A stretch of DNA of 59,476 nucleotides from contig NZ_FOJS01000017.1 in NCBI RefSeq assembly GCF_900111865.1, forward strand, positions 1 to 59,476, in the 5' to 3' direction. This DNA comes from Parageobacillus thermantarcticus (GTDB lineage: Bacteria > Bacillota > Bacilli > Bacillales > Anoxybacillaceae). The notes below the pieces were generated by a model. That model ran no database searches. It was not told the DNA's origin and saw nothing but the letters and a program-made list of their open reading frames with translations. Both the position numbers and the translations under genes were made by a program. Positions 25,829 through 36,176 of the stretch are shown piece after piece (the stretch's first letter is position 1; every line of letters starts with the position of its first letter).

Positions 25829-26467
25829 TTATCTCTCTACCCATGTGGTAATCGTTTCAATAGGCAAACGCGTTGAACGGCGGGCAGGGGCGACGCTTTT
25901 GCCGATGGTAATGAGCATAATCGGAATGTAGCGGTCAGGAATACGAAATTCTTGTTTAAATTGTTCAGCGTTGAAGCCGCCGATTGGGCATGTCGCCCAT
26001 CCTTTTGCCGTCGCAACTAGCATTAGTTGCATGGCGGCGAGCGAAGCGTTGTTAAATGCCGCGTCACGGGCATATTGTTTATTTTTGTATGCCGCTTCGA
26101 TTTGCTGTGCGATTCGTTCTTTTATTTCTTGCGACATTGCTCCTTCATGTACTAGTGGGTCATATACCGCGTCCGTATTTTTGTTTGCTTCTAAATCTCC
26201 CAACACAGCAATGACGGCCGAAGCATCAACAATTTGTTGTTGGTGATTGGCGATTGGGTATAGACGTTGCTGCGCTTCTTTTCCATGAATGATGACAAAA
26301 TGCCAATGTTGTAAGTTCCACGCTGACGGCGCTTTTCCCGCCATTTTGATGATGTCGCGCAGTTCTTCTTTGCTGATGGAAACGTTTGGGTCGTATTTCC
26401 GCACAGATTGCCGTTCGTTAATGACAGTAAAAAAGTCTTTTACGGGTGTGGAAATAGTGTTTACCAT
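25829..26467 (-). CDS. Nitroreductase-family FMN oxidoreductase
   Basis: 212 residues from ATG 26467, RBS GGAGG with 8-nt spacing. FMN-binding signature at the start (INERQSVRKYD: the RxS/R cluster), then KAPSAWNLQHWHFVII, and PIGGFN near ~165-170, the second FMN contact. Dimeric flavoenzymes of this family reduce nitro compounds, quinones or azo dyes with NAD(P)H. A palindrome resembling HxlR/YodB-type sites lies upstream (26513-26525), suggesting induction by quinones or thiol stress. Confidence 0.9.
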   Translation of the reverse strand: MVNTISTPVKDFFTVINERQSVRKYDPNVSISKEELRDIIKMAGKAPSAWNLQHWHFVIIHGKEAQQRLYPIANHQQQIVDASAVIAVLGDLEANKNTDAVYDPLVHEGAMSQEIKERIAQQIEAAYKNKQYARDAAFNNASLAAMQLMLVATAKGWATCPIGGFNAEQFKQEFRIPDRYIPIMLITIGKSVAPARRSTRLPIETITTWVER

Positions 26468-26512
26468 AATTATTACCTCCGATTGGTTATTGGATAAAAA
26501 AATACAATAAAC

Positions 26513-26525
26513 TTACTTTTAGTAA
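26513..26525. promoter_or_regulatory. Possible HxlR/YodB-type operator for the nitroreductase
   Basis: TTACTTTTAGTAA, a palindrome with TTAC/GTAA arms, ~45 bp upstream of the start codon. It resembles TTACTnnnnGTAA-type sites described for YodB/CatR/HypR; HypR controls a nitroreductase in B. subtilis. Confidence 0.5.
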
Positions 26526-26744
26526 CTAAAGGGATCGTTATCATCATAAATTTATCTTTTGCTTTTGTCAATTTTTTAAACAAAGATGTTTTTTGCCTTT
26601 ATCGCGTTTTAAAAAAACTGATGCGGCAATCTGACGGTGTGCTTTTCCCGAAATTTAGTGGAAAAACGTATTAACGATACAAGCTTTTTTGCCGAAAAAA
26701 TAAGTGAAAGGGCATATTGATTCGAGTTAAGCGACAATTCGCGT

Positions 26745-26783
26745 AATAACATCGATAATCGATATTGATAAATCGCTGTTATT
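26745..26783. repeat. Imperfect inverted repeat before the GGDEF-EAL gene
   Basis: AATAACATCGAT and its near complement ATCGCTGTTATT (one mismatch) flank a 14-nt centre that itself contains ATCGAT. It may be an operator or a hairpin close to the gene start. Apart from this I see nothing in 26526-26807 beyond AT-rich leader. Confidence 0.4.
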
Positions 26784-26807
26784 TTATTGCATAAAGGGAT
26801 GAACAAG

Positions 26808-29216
26808 ATGACTCGAAATCGATTTCTTTATGACATCGTTGTTGATGAGCAGCTGTTGTTTACGATTATGAATGAGCTATTCGATGTAGTGTTTTTAATG
26901 AAAGTAGAATCAGGACCTAGGTTTCGTTATGTTCGCGTTAGTTCTCATGCGCTTTATTTAGCGAATTTGACCGAAGAGGATATCGGAAAATGCATCGAGG
27001 ATGTTTATCCAAAGGAAATTGCTGCGTATTTAAACAAACAATATCGAAAAGCGTTTGAAACGAGAAAGATTGTTACATATCGCGATCAAGTGAACGTAAA
27101 AGGCGAATTGCGAATTGCTGAGTCGATGATTGTTCCTACGTTTAAAGAGGACGGAACGATTCCATATATGATTTGTTTTACTCGGGATATTACAGAACAA
27201 ATTGCGCGGGAAAAACAGCTTGAGGAAATTCATCAGCTGTTTCATTCGTTTCTTGAACAGTCGCACGATGCGATCGTGATGTTTGATTTAGCTGGACGGG
27301 TTTTGCGGGTTAACCGTGAAGTAGAACGGCTGTTGGGCTGGAGCGAGAAGGAAGTAGTTACAAAAAAAATCGCTGATTTTTTGCCGGGGGATCATGCCGC
27401 GTTGCAGCAAAGCTTGCAGAAGCTCGGCCGTGGCCAAAGTTTGACATCTGTTCACTTGTCGCTGATACGAAAAGATGGGAAAAAAGTGTATGTATCCGCA
27501 AATGTTACTCCGATTTTCGGAAAGGATGGCACAGTAGTTGCGGGATTGTCGATGCTTCGCGATATCACCGATTTTGTCCAAGTGCAGGAGCAGCTGCAAC
27601 AAAGCGAGGAATTGTACCGGAAAGTGATCGAGTTTTTGCCTGATCCTATTATCATTCAAGTCGATGGGGCGATTCACTACATGAACCCGGCCGGACTGGA
27701 AATGGTAAAGGCCGAACAGATGGACTTTGTAAAAGGGAAAAGGCTAAGCGATTTTCTCGAAAAACGCGAACAGCAGGAAAATGAATGGATATTAACATCG
27801 TTATGCGGGGAACAAAAAGAAGTCGACGTGAAAGAGACTCCCATTGATTACTATGGACAAAGCGCGCAATTTCTTATTATCCGCGATCTATCGGAGCAAA
27901 AGAGCAAAGAGAAAAAAATTGAATTTATGGCACAATATGATCCTCTTACGGTGCTTCCAAACCGTAATTATTTAAGGGAAAAACTGAATGAACTGCTGTT
28001 TCGGCATACTAATATCGCTGTGCTGTTAATCGACATTAATCGTTTTCAGTTTATTAATGATTTTCTTGGTCATGCAAATGGTGACGAACTTCTAAAAGAA
28101 TTGGCGCGGCGGTTGAAACAAATACAGTCAGAACAAGTGTTTTTGGCGAGAATTGGCGATGATGAGTTTGCGGTTGTTTGTACATATCAAAAACAAGAAG
28201 AAGTGAACTGGCTGCTAAAAAAACTTGATCGTTTGCTTAATGAGCCGTATTACATTGCTGGAGAAAAGCTAAATGTCACGGTGAATATCGGGGTAAGCTA
28301 TGCGCATGATGCGGATCGTTCGGTCGAAACGTTGCTAAATAATGCGGGAAAAGCGGTTTATTATGCGAAAACGAACGGCGTCCATCGTGTTGTCCAATAT
28401 CAATCGAAATTACATGATATTTTCGTGAAGCGGATTCGTTTAGAAAACGATTTGCAAACAGCACTTGAAAATAACGAATTTTCACTTTATTACCAGCCGA
28501 AGGTAAACGTTCAGACAGGCGCGGTCAGCGTTGAAGCGCTGATCCGCTGGAAGCATCCGCAGTTAGGCATGGTAAGCCCGGCAGAATTTATTCCAATCGC
28601 CGAAGAAACAAATATGATTGAGAAAATCGGAAAATGGGTGCTCCAGCAATCATGCGATGATTTGAAAAGTTTACATAAAAGCGGATTTTCTGCGCTGAAA
28701 ATGGCCGTTAATTTGTCGGCAAGGCAATTTATTGACAGATCGCTAAAAGCTACGGTGTCGGATATTTTAACGAGCGCGGGCGTTCCGCCATCAGCGTTTG
28801 TTTTCGAAATTACGGAAACAACGATTATGAAAGAGCCGAATGAAGTGATTCGTATTTTACAAGCGCTAAAAGAGCAAGGAATTATGATTGCCATCGATGA
28901 TTTTGGCGTCAGCTATTCTTCCCTCAATTACTTAAATCGTTTCCCGATTGATGCGGTGAAAATAGATCGTTCGTTTATCCGCGATTTTCACGAAAATCGA
29001 AAAGGGGCGGAAATTGTGGAGGCAATTATCTCGCTTGCGCACCGATTAAATTTAAGCGTGACGGCCGAAGGAGTAGAGACAGAGGAACAAGTCCGCTTTT
29101 TGCTGGAAAAAGGCTGTGATGAGATGCAAGGATATTATTTTAGTCGTCCCGTGCCGTTAGAACAATTGCCAAGTGTATTGATGAAACTGCAGTCATCTGT
29201 TAAAAAATGGAAATAA
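26808..29216 (+). CDS. PAS-PAS-PAS-GGDEF-EAL cyclic-di-GMP protein
   Basis: 802 residues from ATG 26808 (AAAGGG upstream). Three PAS sensors (~15-125, 140-255, 260-365), a GGDEF domain (~375-535) and an EAL domain (~545-795). The GGDEF active site reads GDDEF (ARIGDDEF), with the second glycine replaced, so cyclase activity is doubtful. The EAL domain keeps EALIRW, NLSARQ, FEITET, DDFG, KIDRSF and AEGVET, all metal or catalytic residues of phosphodiesterases. No transmembrane segment. Most likely a cytosolic c-di-GMP phosphodiesterase tuned by PAS ligands, possibly with GTP sensed by the GGDEF domain. Terminator ~180 bp downstream. Confidence 0.92.
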   Translation: MTRNRFLYDIVVDEQLLFTIMNELFDVVFLMKVESGPRFRYVRVSSHALYLANLTEEDIGKCIEDVYPKEIAAYLNKQYRKAFETRKIVTYRDQVNVKGELRIAESMIVPTFKEDGTIPYMICFTRDITEQIAREKQLEEIHQLFHSFLEQSHDAIVMFDLAGRVLRVNREVERLLGWSEKEVVTKKIADFLPGDHAALQQSLQKLGRGQSLTSVHLSLIRKDGKKVYVSANVTPIFGKDGTVVAGLSMLRDITDFVQVQEQLQQSEELYRKVIEFLPDPIIIQVDGAIHYMNPAGLEMVKAEQMDFVKGKRLSDFLEKREQQENEWILTSLCGEQKEVDVKETPIDYYGQSAQFLIIRDLSEQKSKEKKIEFMAQYDPLTVLPNRNYLREKLNELLFRHTNIAVLLIDINRFQFINDFLGHANGDELLKELARRLKQIQSEQVFLARIGDDEFAVVCTYQKQEEVNWLLKKLDRLLNEPYYIAGEKLNVTVNIGVSYAHDADRSVETLLNNAGKAVYYAKTNGVHRVVQYQSKLHDIFVKRIRLENDLQTALENNEFSLYYQPKVNVQTGAVSVEALIRWKHPQLGMVSPAEFIPIAEETNMIEKIGKWVLQQSCDDLKSLHKSGFSALKMAVNLSARQFIDRSLKATVSDILTSAGVPPSAFVFEITETTIMKEPNEVIRILQALKEQGIMIAIDDFGVSYSSLNYLNRFPIDAVKIDRSFIRDFHENRKGAEIVEAIISLAHRLNLSVTAEGVETEEQVRFLLEKGCDEMQGYYFSRPVPLEQLPSVLMKLQSSVKKWK

Positions 29217-29392
29217 TATATTGCTTCCTTTACGTTACCGCGAGTAGGAATGGTGCAATCAGAATAAGTATATATGTGCAATTTAATATATATTCTAAAA
29301 AATTTTACTGCTTGTTTTACGATGGTGTTCGTTGCAGCTGTTTACGAAGTGCATTGATCGATTCCACAACACATCGATGGCGTAATCCTATG

Positions 29393-29430
29393 AAAAGAGA
29401 GGAAACGGGCTATTCCGTTTCCTCTTTTTT
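29393..29430 (+). terminator. Terminator of the GGDEF-EAL gene
   Basis: AAGAGAGGAAACGG / CCGTTTCCTCTTTTTT stem with a 6-nt loop. I see no gene in 29217-29392. Confidence 0.88.
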
Positions 29431-29506
29431 ATTAAAAATGAAACCTTTTGCATACGCTAGACGTAGTTCTATAAGAATAATGAATATAAATAAGGAGGAG
29501 TGGGAA

Positions 29507-30655
29507 ATGTTAATTGTCCAACTGGCAGCTATTTTATTTGCTGCAAAAATCGCGGGGGATATCAGTGTCCGTTTAGGACAGCCGGCTGTGCTTGGAAAGC
29601 TGTTGATCGGCATCGTGCTTGGCCCGAGCGTATTAGGGATTGTGGAAGATACGGACATTTTAAAAGAAATAAGCCAGATCGGCGTTATTTTATTAATGTT
29701 TATCGCAGGTTTGGAAACGGATATCGATCAATTTAAGCGCACGGGAAAAGCGGCTACATATGTCGGGGTGCTTGGAATCGTCGTTCCGTTGGCGCTTGGA
29801 TATGTAGCGGGAATGGCGATCGGCTTATCAATGGAAAAGGCTGTATTTCTCGGACTGTTGCTGTCAGCGACAAGCGTCAGCATCTCGGTGCAGGCGCTGA
29901 AAGAAATGGACCAACTAAAGTCGAAGGAAGGCTCTGCGATATTGGGCGCTGCGGTCATTGATGATATTCTCGTCATCATCGCGCTCGCATTTTTAATGAG
30001 CTTAACCGGCAGCGATGTTCATCTTGGCACTGTCATTTTGAAAAAAATCATTTTCTTCGCTGTTGCGATTTTATTGGCGTGGAAAGTCGTGCCGTTTGTG
30101 CTTCGGCTATTTGCACCGTTGCGCGTATCAGAGTCCGTTATTTCCGCGGCGTTAATTATTTGTTTTGCGTTCGCGTATTTTGCAGAGGCGGCGGGAGTGG
30201 CGGCGATTATCGGCGCGTATATCGCTGGATTGGCCGTAAGTTTTACAAATTATAAGCAGGAAGTGTTTGAAAAAGTAGAAACGATTGGATACTCCATTTT
30301 TGTACCGGTCTTTTTTACTTCCATCGGGGTAGCCGTCGAATTTTCCGGTGCGCTAAAGCACGTTTGGTTAATGCTCGGGTTAAGCGTGTTAGCTGTATTA
30401 ACAAAACTGGTCGGTGCCGCGTTGGGAGCAAAACTGGCCGGATTTTCTTGGAATAGTTCTTTTGCAGTTGGAGCAGGAATGGTTTCGCGCGGTGAAGTGG
30501 CGCTAATTATTGCTGGAATTGGATTGGAAACCGGATTGCTAACTTCTGATTTGTTCGCTGTGCTCGTTGTCGTCGTCCTTGTGACAACGATTGTGACACC
30601 GCCGTTATTAAAGGCGATTTTTAAAGGGAAGCAAGTCACGAGACAAGCAGCATAA
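29507..30655 (+). CDS. CPA2-type Na+/H+ (K+/H+) antiporter, GerN/NapA-like
   Basis: 382 residues from ATG 29507 with AAGGAGGAG; longer in-frame reads lack an RBS. Twelve or so helices; conserved LGKLLIGIVLGPSVLG, GLETDIDQF, the antiporter-core Asp pair in AAVIDDILVII, and VSRGEVALIIAG near the C-terminus. No C-terminal TrkA-N domain, as in GerN of Bacillus cereus, which exchanges Na+ for H+/K+ during germination. Membrane protein; physiological role could be pH/Na+ homeostasis or spore germination. Confidence 0.88.
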   Translation: MLIVQLAAILFAAKIAGDISVRLGQPAVLGKLLIGIVLGPSVLGIVEDTDILKEISQIGVILLMFIAGLETDIDQFKRTGKAATYVGVLGIVVPLALGYVAGMAIGLSMEKAVFLGLLLSATSVSISVQALKEMDQLKSKEGSAILGAAVIDDILVIIALAFLMSLTGSDVHLGTVILKKIIFFAVAILLAWKVVPFVLRLFAPLRVSESVISAALIICFAFAYFAEAAGVAAIIGAYIAGLAVSFTNYKQEVFEKVETIGYSIFVPVFFTSIGVAVEFSGALKHVWLMLGLSVLAVLTKLVGAALGAKLAGFSWNSSFAVGAGMVSRGEVALIIAGIGLETGLLTSDLFAVLVVVVLVTTIVTPPLLKAIFKGKQVTRQAA

Positions 30656-30657
30656 CG

Positions 30658-30693
30658 AAAAATAATGGAGGCTTGAGCCTCCATTATTTTTGT
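30658..30693 (+). terminator. Terminator of the antiporter gene
   Basis: AAAAATAATGGAGGC / GCCTCCATTATTTTT perfect stem with a TTGA loop. Confidence 0.9.
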
Positions 30694-30840
30694 TTTTGTA
30701 ACATGCTTTCATCGTAGTGGGAAAAAAGAGAGACGAAATTTATATATTCAGGAAAAGTCAATATTTATTCATTGACGATTTATCGATCGTTGCGTAAGAT
30801 GATAAGTATTGCAAACGTTTTATTAAAGGAGTGGGGCTTT

Positions 30841-31698
30841 GTGACGGAGTCCTTTCGGGTGGAAAAAGTGCTGAATAATAACGTGTTAATCGCTTCACAT
30901 CCAACGTACGATGAAGTAGTTTTGCTTGGAAAAGGGATCGGGTTCGGGAAGAAAAAAGGGGATTATATCGAGCAAAGTGCTGTTGAAAAATGCTTCATTT
31001 TAAAAAATGAGCGGGAACAGGAACAATACAAAAAATTGCTGCCGGAGCTTGATGAAGAATTTATCGGGCTGATGAACGAAGTGATCCAGCATATTAAACA
31101 GCGGGTTGGCGCTCCGCTAAACGAGCATATTCACGTCGCGTTGACTGATCATATTTCGTTTACGCTGAAGCGGTTGGAAAAAGGGCTTGATTTGAAAAAC
31201 CCGTTCTTGGTGGAAACGAAAAGCTTATATCCGTTAGAATATGAAATTGCGTGTGAAGTCGTCGATATGATTAACCGAAGATTAGGGGTCGAGCTGCCGG
31301 AAGGGGAAGCCGGGTTTATCGCGCTGCATATTCATAGCGCGATTTCGAAACATAGCCTTTCTGAAGTAAATCAACATTCCCAACTTATCGCCAAGCTCGT
31401 TCAAATTGTCGAACAACAGCTTCATATTGCGATTGATCGCGACAGCATCCATTATTTGCGGTTTATTCGCCATTTGCGTTACGCTATTGAACGTATAAAA
31501 AAAGGGGAAAAAGTCGAAGAACCGAAAAAATTGTCGAAAATCTTGAAAGACGCATACCCGCTATGTTATAATCTTGCGTGGAAGTTGATAAAAGTGATGC
31601 AACAAACGTTACAAATGCCGGTAGACGAAGCAGAAGCGGTATATTTGACAATGCATCTGCAAAGACTTGCCAAAAAGGAATCCGAAACAACCAAATAA
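30841..31698 (+). CDS. glcT: PtsGHI operon transcriptional antiterminator GlcT
   Basis: 285 residues from GTG 30841 (AAAGGAG upstream); homologues start just before FRVEKVLNNNVLIAS. RNA-binding CAT domain (1-60), then two PTS regulation domains (PRD1 ~65-170 with LNEHIHVALTDH; PRD2 ~175-285 with LHIHSA and LTMHLQRL). When EIIGlc does not phosphorylate PRD1, the dimer binds the RAT element upstream of ptsG (31710-31744) and prevents termination. The ptsG start lies ~270 bp downstream, as in B. subtilis. Confidence 0.95.
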   Translation: MTESFRVEKVLNNNVLIASHPTYDEVVLLGKGIGFGKKKGDYIEQSAVEKCFILKNEREQEQYKKLLPELDEEFIGLMNEVIQHIKQRVGAPLNEHIHVALTDHISFTLKRLEKGLDLKNPFLVETKSLYPLEYEIACEVVDMINRRLGVELPEGEAGFIALHIHSAISKHSLSEVNQHSQLIAKLVQIVEQQLHIAIDRDSIHYLRFIRHLRYAIERIKKGEKVEEPKKLSKILKDAYPLCYNLAWKLIKVMQQTLQMPVDEAEAVYLTMHLQRLAKKESETTK

Positions 31699-31709
31699 AG
31701 TTGTCTCTC

Positions 31710-31744
31710 TTTACGTGTTACTGATTCGATCAGGCATGAGTAAA
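31710..31744 (+). promoter_or_regulatory. RAT antiterminator element for GlcT
   Basis: TGTTACTGATTCGATCAGGC inside a TTTAC...GTAAA hairpin, matching the RAT of B. subtilis ptsG and related BglG/LicT targets. Its 3' half overlaps the 5' arm of the terminator, so the two structures exclude each other. Confidence 0.9.
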
Positions 31745-31840
31745 GAAGACAAAATGGAACGGACAAGGGGAATTTTTTCTTTTACCCCTTGTTGTAAGCG
31801 TTCTATTTTTGTCGTTCTTTGCTCATGCCTTTCGTTTTTT
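31733..31840 (+). terminator. Conditional terminator before ptsG
   Basis: A long stem joins GGCATGAGTAAAGAAGAC (from 31733) to the complement ending GCTCATGCC (31829), ~28 near-complementary bases per arm, with a smaller hairpin (ACAAGGGG/CCCCTTGT) in its loop and TTTCGTTTTTT after it. Confidence 0.85.
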
Positions 31841-31968
31841 ATTTGCATGTTGTTCATTATGATATGGGAACGCTATTTTTTCACGACAGCCGCGAGAGAA
31901 TTTTCTCGTTTGTTGTACATGAACGTAACGTTTGTTGCAAAACTTATAGAGAGAAGGAGGGCATAAAA

Positions 31969-34011
31969 ATGAAACGAATATTTGGTACGCTGCAAAAAGT
32001 CGGTAAAGCGCTCATGCTGCCTGTTGCGATTTTGCCGGCGGCGGGGATTTTGCTCGCTTTTGGCAACGCGTTGAAAAATCCGGCATTGACGGATAAAATT
32101 CCGGCGTTGAAAGCACATTGGGTTGTGCTTGTTTCCAATGTCATGGAACAGGCGGGCGGCATCGTGTTTTCGAACCTTTCGCTCCTTTTTGCCGTCGGGG
32201 TGGCGATTGGGCTGGCAGGCGGCGATGGTGTTGCCGGGCTTGCTGCGATTATCGGCTATTTAATTATGAATATCACGATGAGCGTGATATTAGGCGTTAC
32301 TCCGGATATGATCGGCGACAACCCGGCATTTGCGAATATATTAGGGATTCCGACGTTGCAAACTGGGGTATTCGGCGGCATTATTGTCGGTATATTAGCC
32401 GCTTATATGTACAATAAGTATTTCAACATTGAATTGCCGCAATATCTTGGCTTTTTTGCCGGAAAACGTTTCGTGCCTATCATTACGGCAGCTTCTGCCG
32501 TTCTGTTCGGAATTATCATGACATGGGTATGGCCGCCGATTCAACATGGGTTAAACGCGTTTTCGCATAATATGATTGATGCCAATAAAACGCTCGCAGC
32601 ATTTATTTTCGGGGTCATTGAGCGTGCGCTCATTCCGTTTGGATTGCATCATATTTTCTATGCGCCGTTTTGGTTTGAATTTGGCGAATATGTCAACAAA
32701 GCAGGACAAGTGGTGCATGGCGACCAAAAAATCTTTTTCGAACAATTAAAAGATGGAGTGGCATTGACTGCGGGAACGTTTATGACAGGAAAATTCCCAT
32801 TTATGATGTTCGGCCTTCCGGCGGCGGCGCTTGCGATTTATCATGAAGCGCGTCCGGAAAACAAAAAAGTCGTTGCCGGCATTATGGGATCAGCGGCGCT
32901 AACATCGTTTTTGACAGGGATTACAGAACCGATTGAATTTTCGTTCTTGTTCGTTGCGCCAGCGCTATTTGCGATTCATACGATTTTTGCGGGATTATCT
33001 TTTATGATTATGCATCTGTTAAACGTAAAAATCGGAATGACTTTCTCCGGTGGGGTTATTGACTTCTTGCTATTTGGCGTATTACCGAACCGGACAGCAT
33101 GGTGGCTCGTCATTCCGGTCGGATTAGCGTTTGCGGTCATTTATTACTTCGGCTTCCGCTTTGCGATTCGCAAATGGGATTTGGCGACACCAGGCCGCGA
33201 AAAAGCGACAGAAGAAGCGCCTACGGCGAAAGCAGAGGGAGACGACCTCCCGTACGAAGTGTTGGCGGCGCTTGGCGGCAAAGAAAATATCGCTCATTTA
33301 GACGCGTGCATCACACGTTTGCGCGTTTCCGTCAATGATATTAAAGAAGTCGATAAAGATCGATTGAAAGCGTTAGGAGCAGCAGGAGTGCTTGAAGTTG
33401 GAAACAATGTCCAAGCGATTTTCGGTCCAAAATCCGACATATTAAAAGGACAAATTAAAGATATTATGGAAGGCCGCGCACCGGCACGGGCACAAGCAGA
33501 AAAGCAGGAAGAAACAAAAGAAGCAAATGAACCAAAAGAAGCGAAAGAAGTGAAAACAGAAACGATTGCTTCGCCGTTAACAGGAGAAGTTGTTCCGCTT
33601 TCTGAAGTGCCTGATCAAGTGTTTTCGCAAAAAATGATGGGTGACGGTTTTGCGATTATGCCAACAGATGGAACGGTGGTTTCTCCTGTAGATGGGAAAA
33701 TTGTGAATGTATTTCCGACAAAACACGCGATCGGAATTGAGTCTGTTGGTGGGCATGAAATTTTAATTCATTTCGGTATTGATACGGTGAAATTGAACGG
33801 CCAAGGTTTTACCGCACTCGTACAACAAGGGGACGAAGTGAAAAAAGGCCAACCGATTTTAAACGTAGATTTAGAATACGTGAAAAATAACGCTCCTTCT
33901 ATTGTAACGCCGATTATTTTCACGAACTTGCAGCCGAATGAGGCAATTCATGTGAAAAAACAAGGAGCGGTGACAAAAGGAGAAGATCATATCGCGGAAA
34001 TTCGTCAATAA
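31969..34011 (+). CDS. ptsG: Glucose-specific PTS permease EIICBA (PtsG)
   Basis: 680 residues from ATG 31969 (AAGGAGGG). Domain order IIC (~1-400, about ten helices; start [20 protein letters not shown], signature [10 protein letters not shown]), IIB (~425-505, phosphocysteine in [10 protein letters not shown]), an acidic linker rich in Glu/Lys/Ala, then IIA (~525-680, phosphohistidine in [10 protein letters not shown]). Imports and phosphorylates glucose using phosphate passed from HPr. Expression depends on GlcT at the upstream RAT/terminator. Followed by ptsH and ptsI. Confidence 0.97.
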   Translation: MKRIFGTLQKVGKALMLPVAILPAAGILLAFGNALKNPALTDKIPALKAHWVVLVSNVMEQAGGIVFSNLSLLFAVGVAIGLAGGDGVAGLAAIIGYLIMNITMSVILGVTPDMIGDNPAFANILGIPTLQTGVFGGIIVGILAAYMYNKYFNIELPQYLGFFAGKRFVPIITAASAVLFGIIMTWVWPPIQHGLNAFSHNMIDANKTLAAFIFGVIERALIPFGLHHIFYAPFWFEFGEYVNKAGQVVHGDQKIFFEQLKDGVALTAGTFMTGKFPFMMFGLPAAALAIYHEARPENKKVVAGIMGSAALTSFLTGITEPIEFSFLFVAPALFAIHTIFAGLSFMIMHLLNVKIGMTFSGGVIDFLLFGVLPNRTAWWLVIPVGLAFAVIYYFGFRFAIRKWDLATPGREKATEEAPTAKAEGDDLPYEVLAALGGKENIAHLDACITRLRVSVNDIKEVDKDRLKALGAAGVLEVGNNVQAIFGPKSDILKGQIKDIMEGRAPARAQAEKQEETKEANEPKEAKEVKTETIASPLTGEVVPLSEVPDQVFSQKMMGDGFAIMPTDGTVVSPVDGKIVNVFPTKHAIGIESVGGHEILIHFGIDTVKLNGQGFTALVQQGDEVKKGQPILNVDLEYVKNNAPSIVTPIIFTNLQPNEAIHVKKQGAVTKGEDHIAEIRQ

Positions 34012-34111
34012 AGTGAATTTTTCTTGTAAATTTGCTTTTGCTAATTGAATATTGTTGTTATTATTTGATATGATGACAAACGAAAATATAAGGAAAAGGG
34101 GAATGACGACG

Positions 34112-34378
34112 ATGGCTGAGAAAGTGTTCAAAGTAACTTCGGAATCTGGAATTCATGCGCGCCCTGCAACAATACTTGTACAAACGGCAAGCAAATTCAA
34201 CAGCGACATCAATTTAGAATACAATGGGAAAACGGTAAACTTAAAATCGATTATGGGCGTTATGTCATTAGGAATCCCAAAAGGCGCTCAAATTAAAATT
34301 ACGGCGGAAGGGGCAGATGCAGCAGACGCGATGGCAGCATTGACGGAAACATTAACTAAGGAAGGCCTTGCGCAGTAA
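34112..34378 (+). CDS. ptsH: Phosphocarrier protein HPr
   Basis: 88 residues from ATG 34112, the start conserved in homologues (MAEKVFKV); an ATG three codons upstream touches the GGGGA RBS. His15 (SGIHARPA) receives phosphate from EI. Ser46 (KSIMGV) is the HPr-kinase site that makes the CcpA co-repressor in Firmicutes, so this protein also governs catabolite repression. Its stop overlaps the ptsI start by one base. Confidence 0.97.
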   Translation: MAEKVFKVTSESGIHARPATILVQTASKFNSDINLEYNGKTVNLKSIMGVMSLGIPKGAQIKITAEGADAADAMAALTETLTKEGLAQ

Positions 34379-36099
34379 TGACAAAGACAATTCAAGGAAT
34401 TGCTGCATCGAGCGGTATCGCCATTGCGAAGGCGTACCGCTTAGAAACCCCTAATTTCGTTGTAGAGAAAAAAGCCGTTTCCGATCCGCAAGCGGAGGTT
34501 GCACGTTTCGAAGCAGCGGTAGCAAAAGCGAAAGAAGAACTGGAAGACATCAAACAACATGCTTTGCAACAATTAGGGGAAGATAAAGCTGCGATTTTTG
34601 CTGCACACCTGCTTGTATTAAATGATCCGGAATTATTAAATCCGGTCAAAGAAAAAATTGAAGCGGAGCAAGTGAACGCGGAATACGCATTGCATGAAAC
34701 GGCGGAGATGTTCGTTTCCATGTTCGAAGCGATGGACAATGAGTATATGAAAGAACGCGCTGCCGATATTCGCGATGTGACAAAGCGGGTGCTTGCTCAT
34801 TTGCTTGGAGTCGCGATTTCTAACCCAAGCCTTATTTCCGAAGAAGTTGTGGTTATTGCTGAAGATTTAACTCCATCCGATACAGCCCAATTAAATCGCC
34901 AATATGTAAAAGGCTTCGCCACCGATATCGGAGGACGCACATCCCATTCGGCGATCATGGCGAGATCCATGGAAATTCCAGCGGTTGTCGGCACGAAACA
35001 AGCGACAGCAGAAATTCAAACTGGTGATGTCGTGATTATCGACGGATTGGACGGTAATGTCATTGTTAATCCGTCGGAAGATGTGCTCGCGCAATATGAA
35101 GAAAAGCGCGCCCGCTATGAAGCGCAAAAGGCGGAATGGGCAAAGCTCGTTCATGAAAAAACGGTGACGAGCGATGGACATCATGTGGAACTGGCCGCCA
35201 ACATCGGCACGCCAGATGATGTCAAAGGAGCGCTCGAAAACGGTGCGGAAGGAATCGGTTTGTACCGTACGGAATTTTTGTACATGGGACGTTCTGAACT
35301 GCCGACAGAAGAAGAACAGTTTGAAGCGTATAAAACGGTGCTTGAGCGCATGGAAGGAAAACCGGTTGTTGTGCGTACGCTTGACATCGGCGGCGATAAA
35401 GAACTTCCGTATTTAGATTTACCGAAAGAAATGAACCCATTTTTAGGGTTCCGCGCGATTCGCCTTTGTTTAGAAATGCAGGATATGTTCCGCACGCAGC
35501 TTCGCGCTTTATTGCGAGCGAGCGTATACGGGAATTTGAAAATTATGTTCCCGATGATCGCCACGCTTGATGAGTTTCGCCAAGCAAAAGCGATTCTTTT
35601 CGAAGAAAAAGAAAAATTGCAGCGCGATGGCGTGCCGGTAAAAGAAGACATTGAAGTCGGCATGATGGTGGAAATTCCAGCGGCAGCGGTACTTGCTGAT
35701 CAATTTGCGAAAGAAGTGGATTTCTTTAGCATCGGCACAAATGATTTAATTCAATATACAATGGCTGCCGACCGCATGAACGAACGAGTCTCTTATCTTT
35801 ACCAGCCGTATCATCCAGCCATTTTGCGCCTTATTAGCAATGTGATCGATGCGGCGCATAAAGAAGGAAAATGGGCTGGAATGTGCGGTGAAATGGCGGG
35901 CGATCCTGTAGCGATTCCGATTTTGCTCGGTTTAGGATTGGACGAGTTTAGCATGAGCGCAACTTCCATTTTGCGCGCGCGTTCGCAAATGAAAAAATTA
36001 TCCAAAGGAGACGCAGCGCGCTTTAAAGAAACGCTGCTGTCTATGAGCACAGCGGAAGAAGTTGTTACGTTTGTGAAACAAACGTTCCATATAGAATAA
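34378..36099 (+). CDS. ptsI: PTS enzyme I
   Basis: 573 residues, start overlapping the ptsH stop (TAATG). Transfers phosphate from PEP to HPr. Phosphohistidine His190 in [13 protein letters not shown]-binding barrel with [35 protein letters not shown] and the catalytic cysteine in GMCGEMAGD. Cytoplasmic dimer. Terminator directly downstream. Confidence 0.97.
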   Translation: MTKTIQGIAASSGIAIAKAYRLETPNFVVEKKAVSDPQAEVARFEAAVAKAKEELEDIKQHALQQLGEDKAAIFAAHLLVLNDPELLNPVKEKIEAEQVNAEYALHETAEMFVSMFEAMDNEYMKERAADIRDVTKRVLAHLLGVAISNPSLISEEVVVIAEDLTPSDTAQLNRQYVKGFATDIGGRTSHSAIMARSMEIPAVVGTKQATAEIQTGDVVIIDGLDGNVIVNPSEDVLAQYEEKRARYEAQKAEWAKLVHEKTVTSDGHHVELAANIGTPDDVKGALENGAEGIGLYRTEFLYMGRSELPTEEEQFEAYKTVLERMEGKPVVVRTLDIGGDKELPYLDLPKEMNPFLGFRAIRLCLEMQDMFRTQLRALLRASVYGNLKIMFPMIATLDEFRQAKAILFEEKEKLQRDGVPVKEDIEVGMMVEIPAAAVLADQFAKEVDFFSIGTNDLIQYTMAADRMNERVSYLYQPYHPAILRLISNVIDAAHKEGKWAGMCGEMAGDPVAIPILLGLGLDEFSMSATSILRARSQMKKLSKGDAARFKETLLSMSTAEEVVTFVKQTFHIE

Positions 36100-36105
36100 A
36101 GAATA

Positions 36106-36143
36106 ATCAGCGGTGGAATACAGATTCCACCGCTGATTTGCTT
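36106..36143 (+). terminator. Terminator of ptsGHI
   Basis: ATCAGCGGTGGAA / TTCCACCGCTGAT with a 6-nt loop, then TTGCTT. Confidence 0.88.
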
Positions 36144-36176
36144 CAGCATAGACTCATCATAACGAGCCGACGTGCT

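Noticed and set aside
29207-29506. In-frame upstream extension of the antiporter
   Set aside because: It crosses a strong terminator; AAGGAGGAG lies just before ATG 29507.
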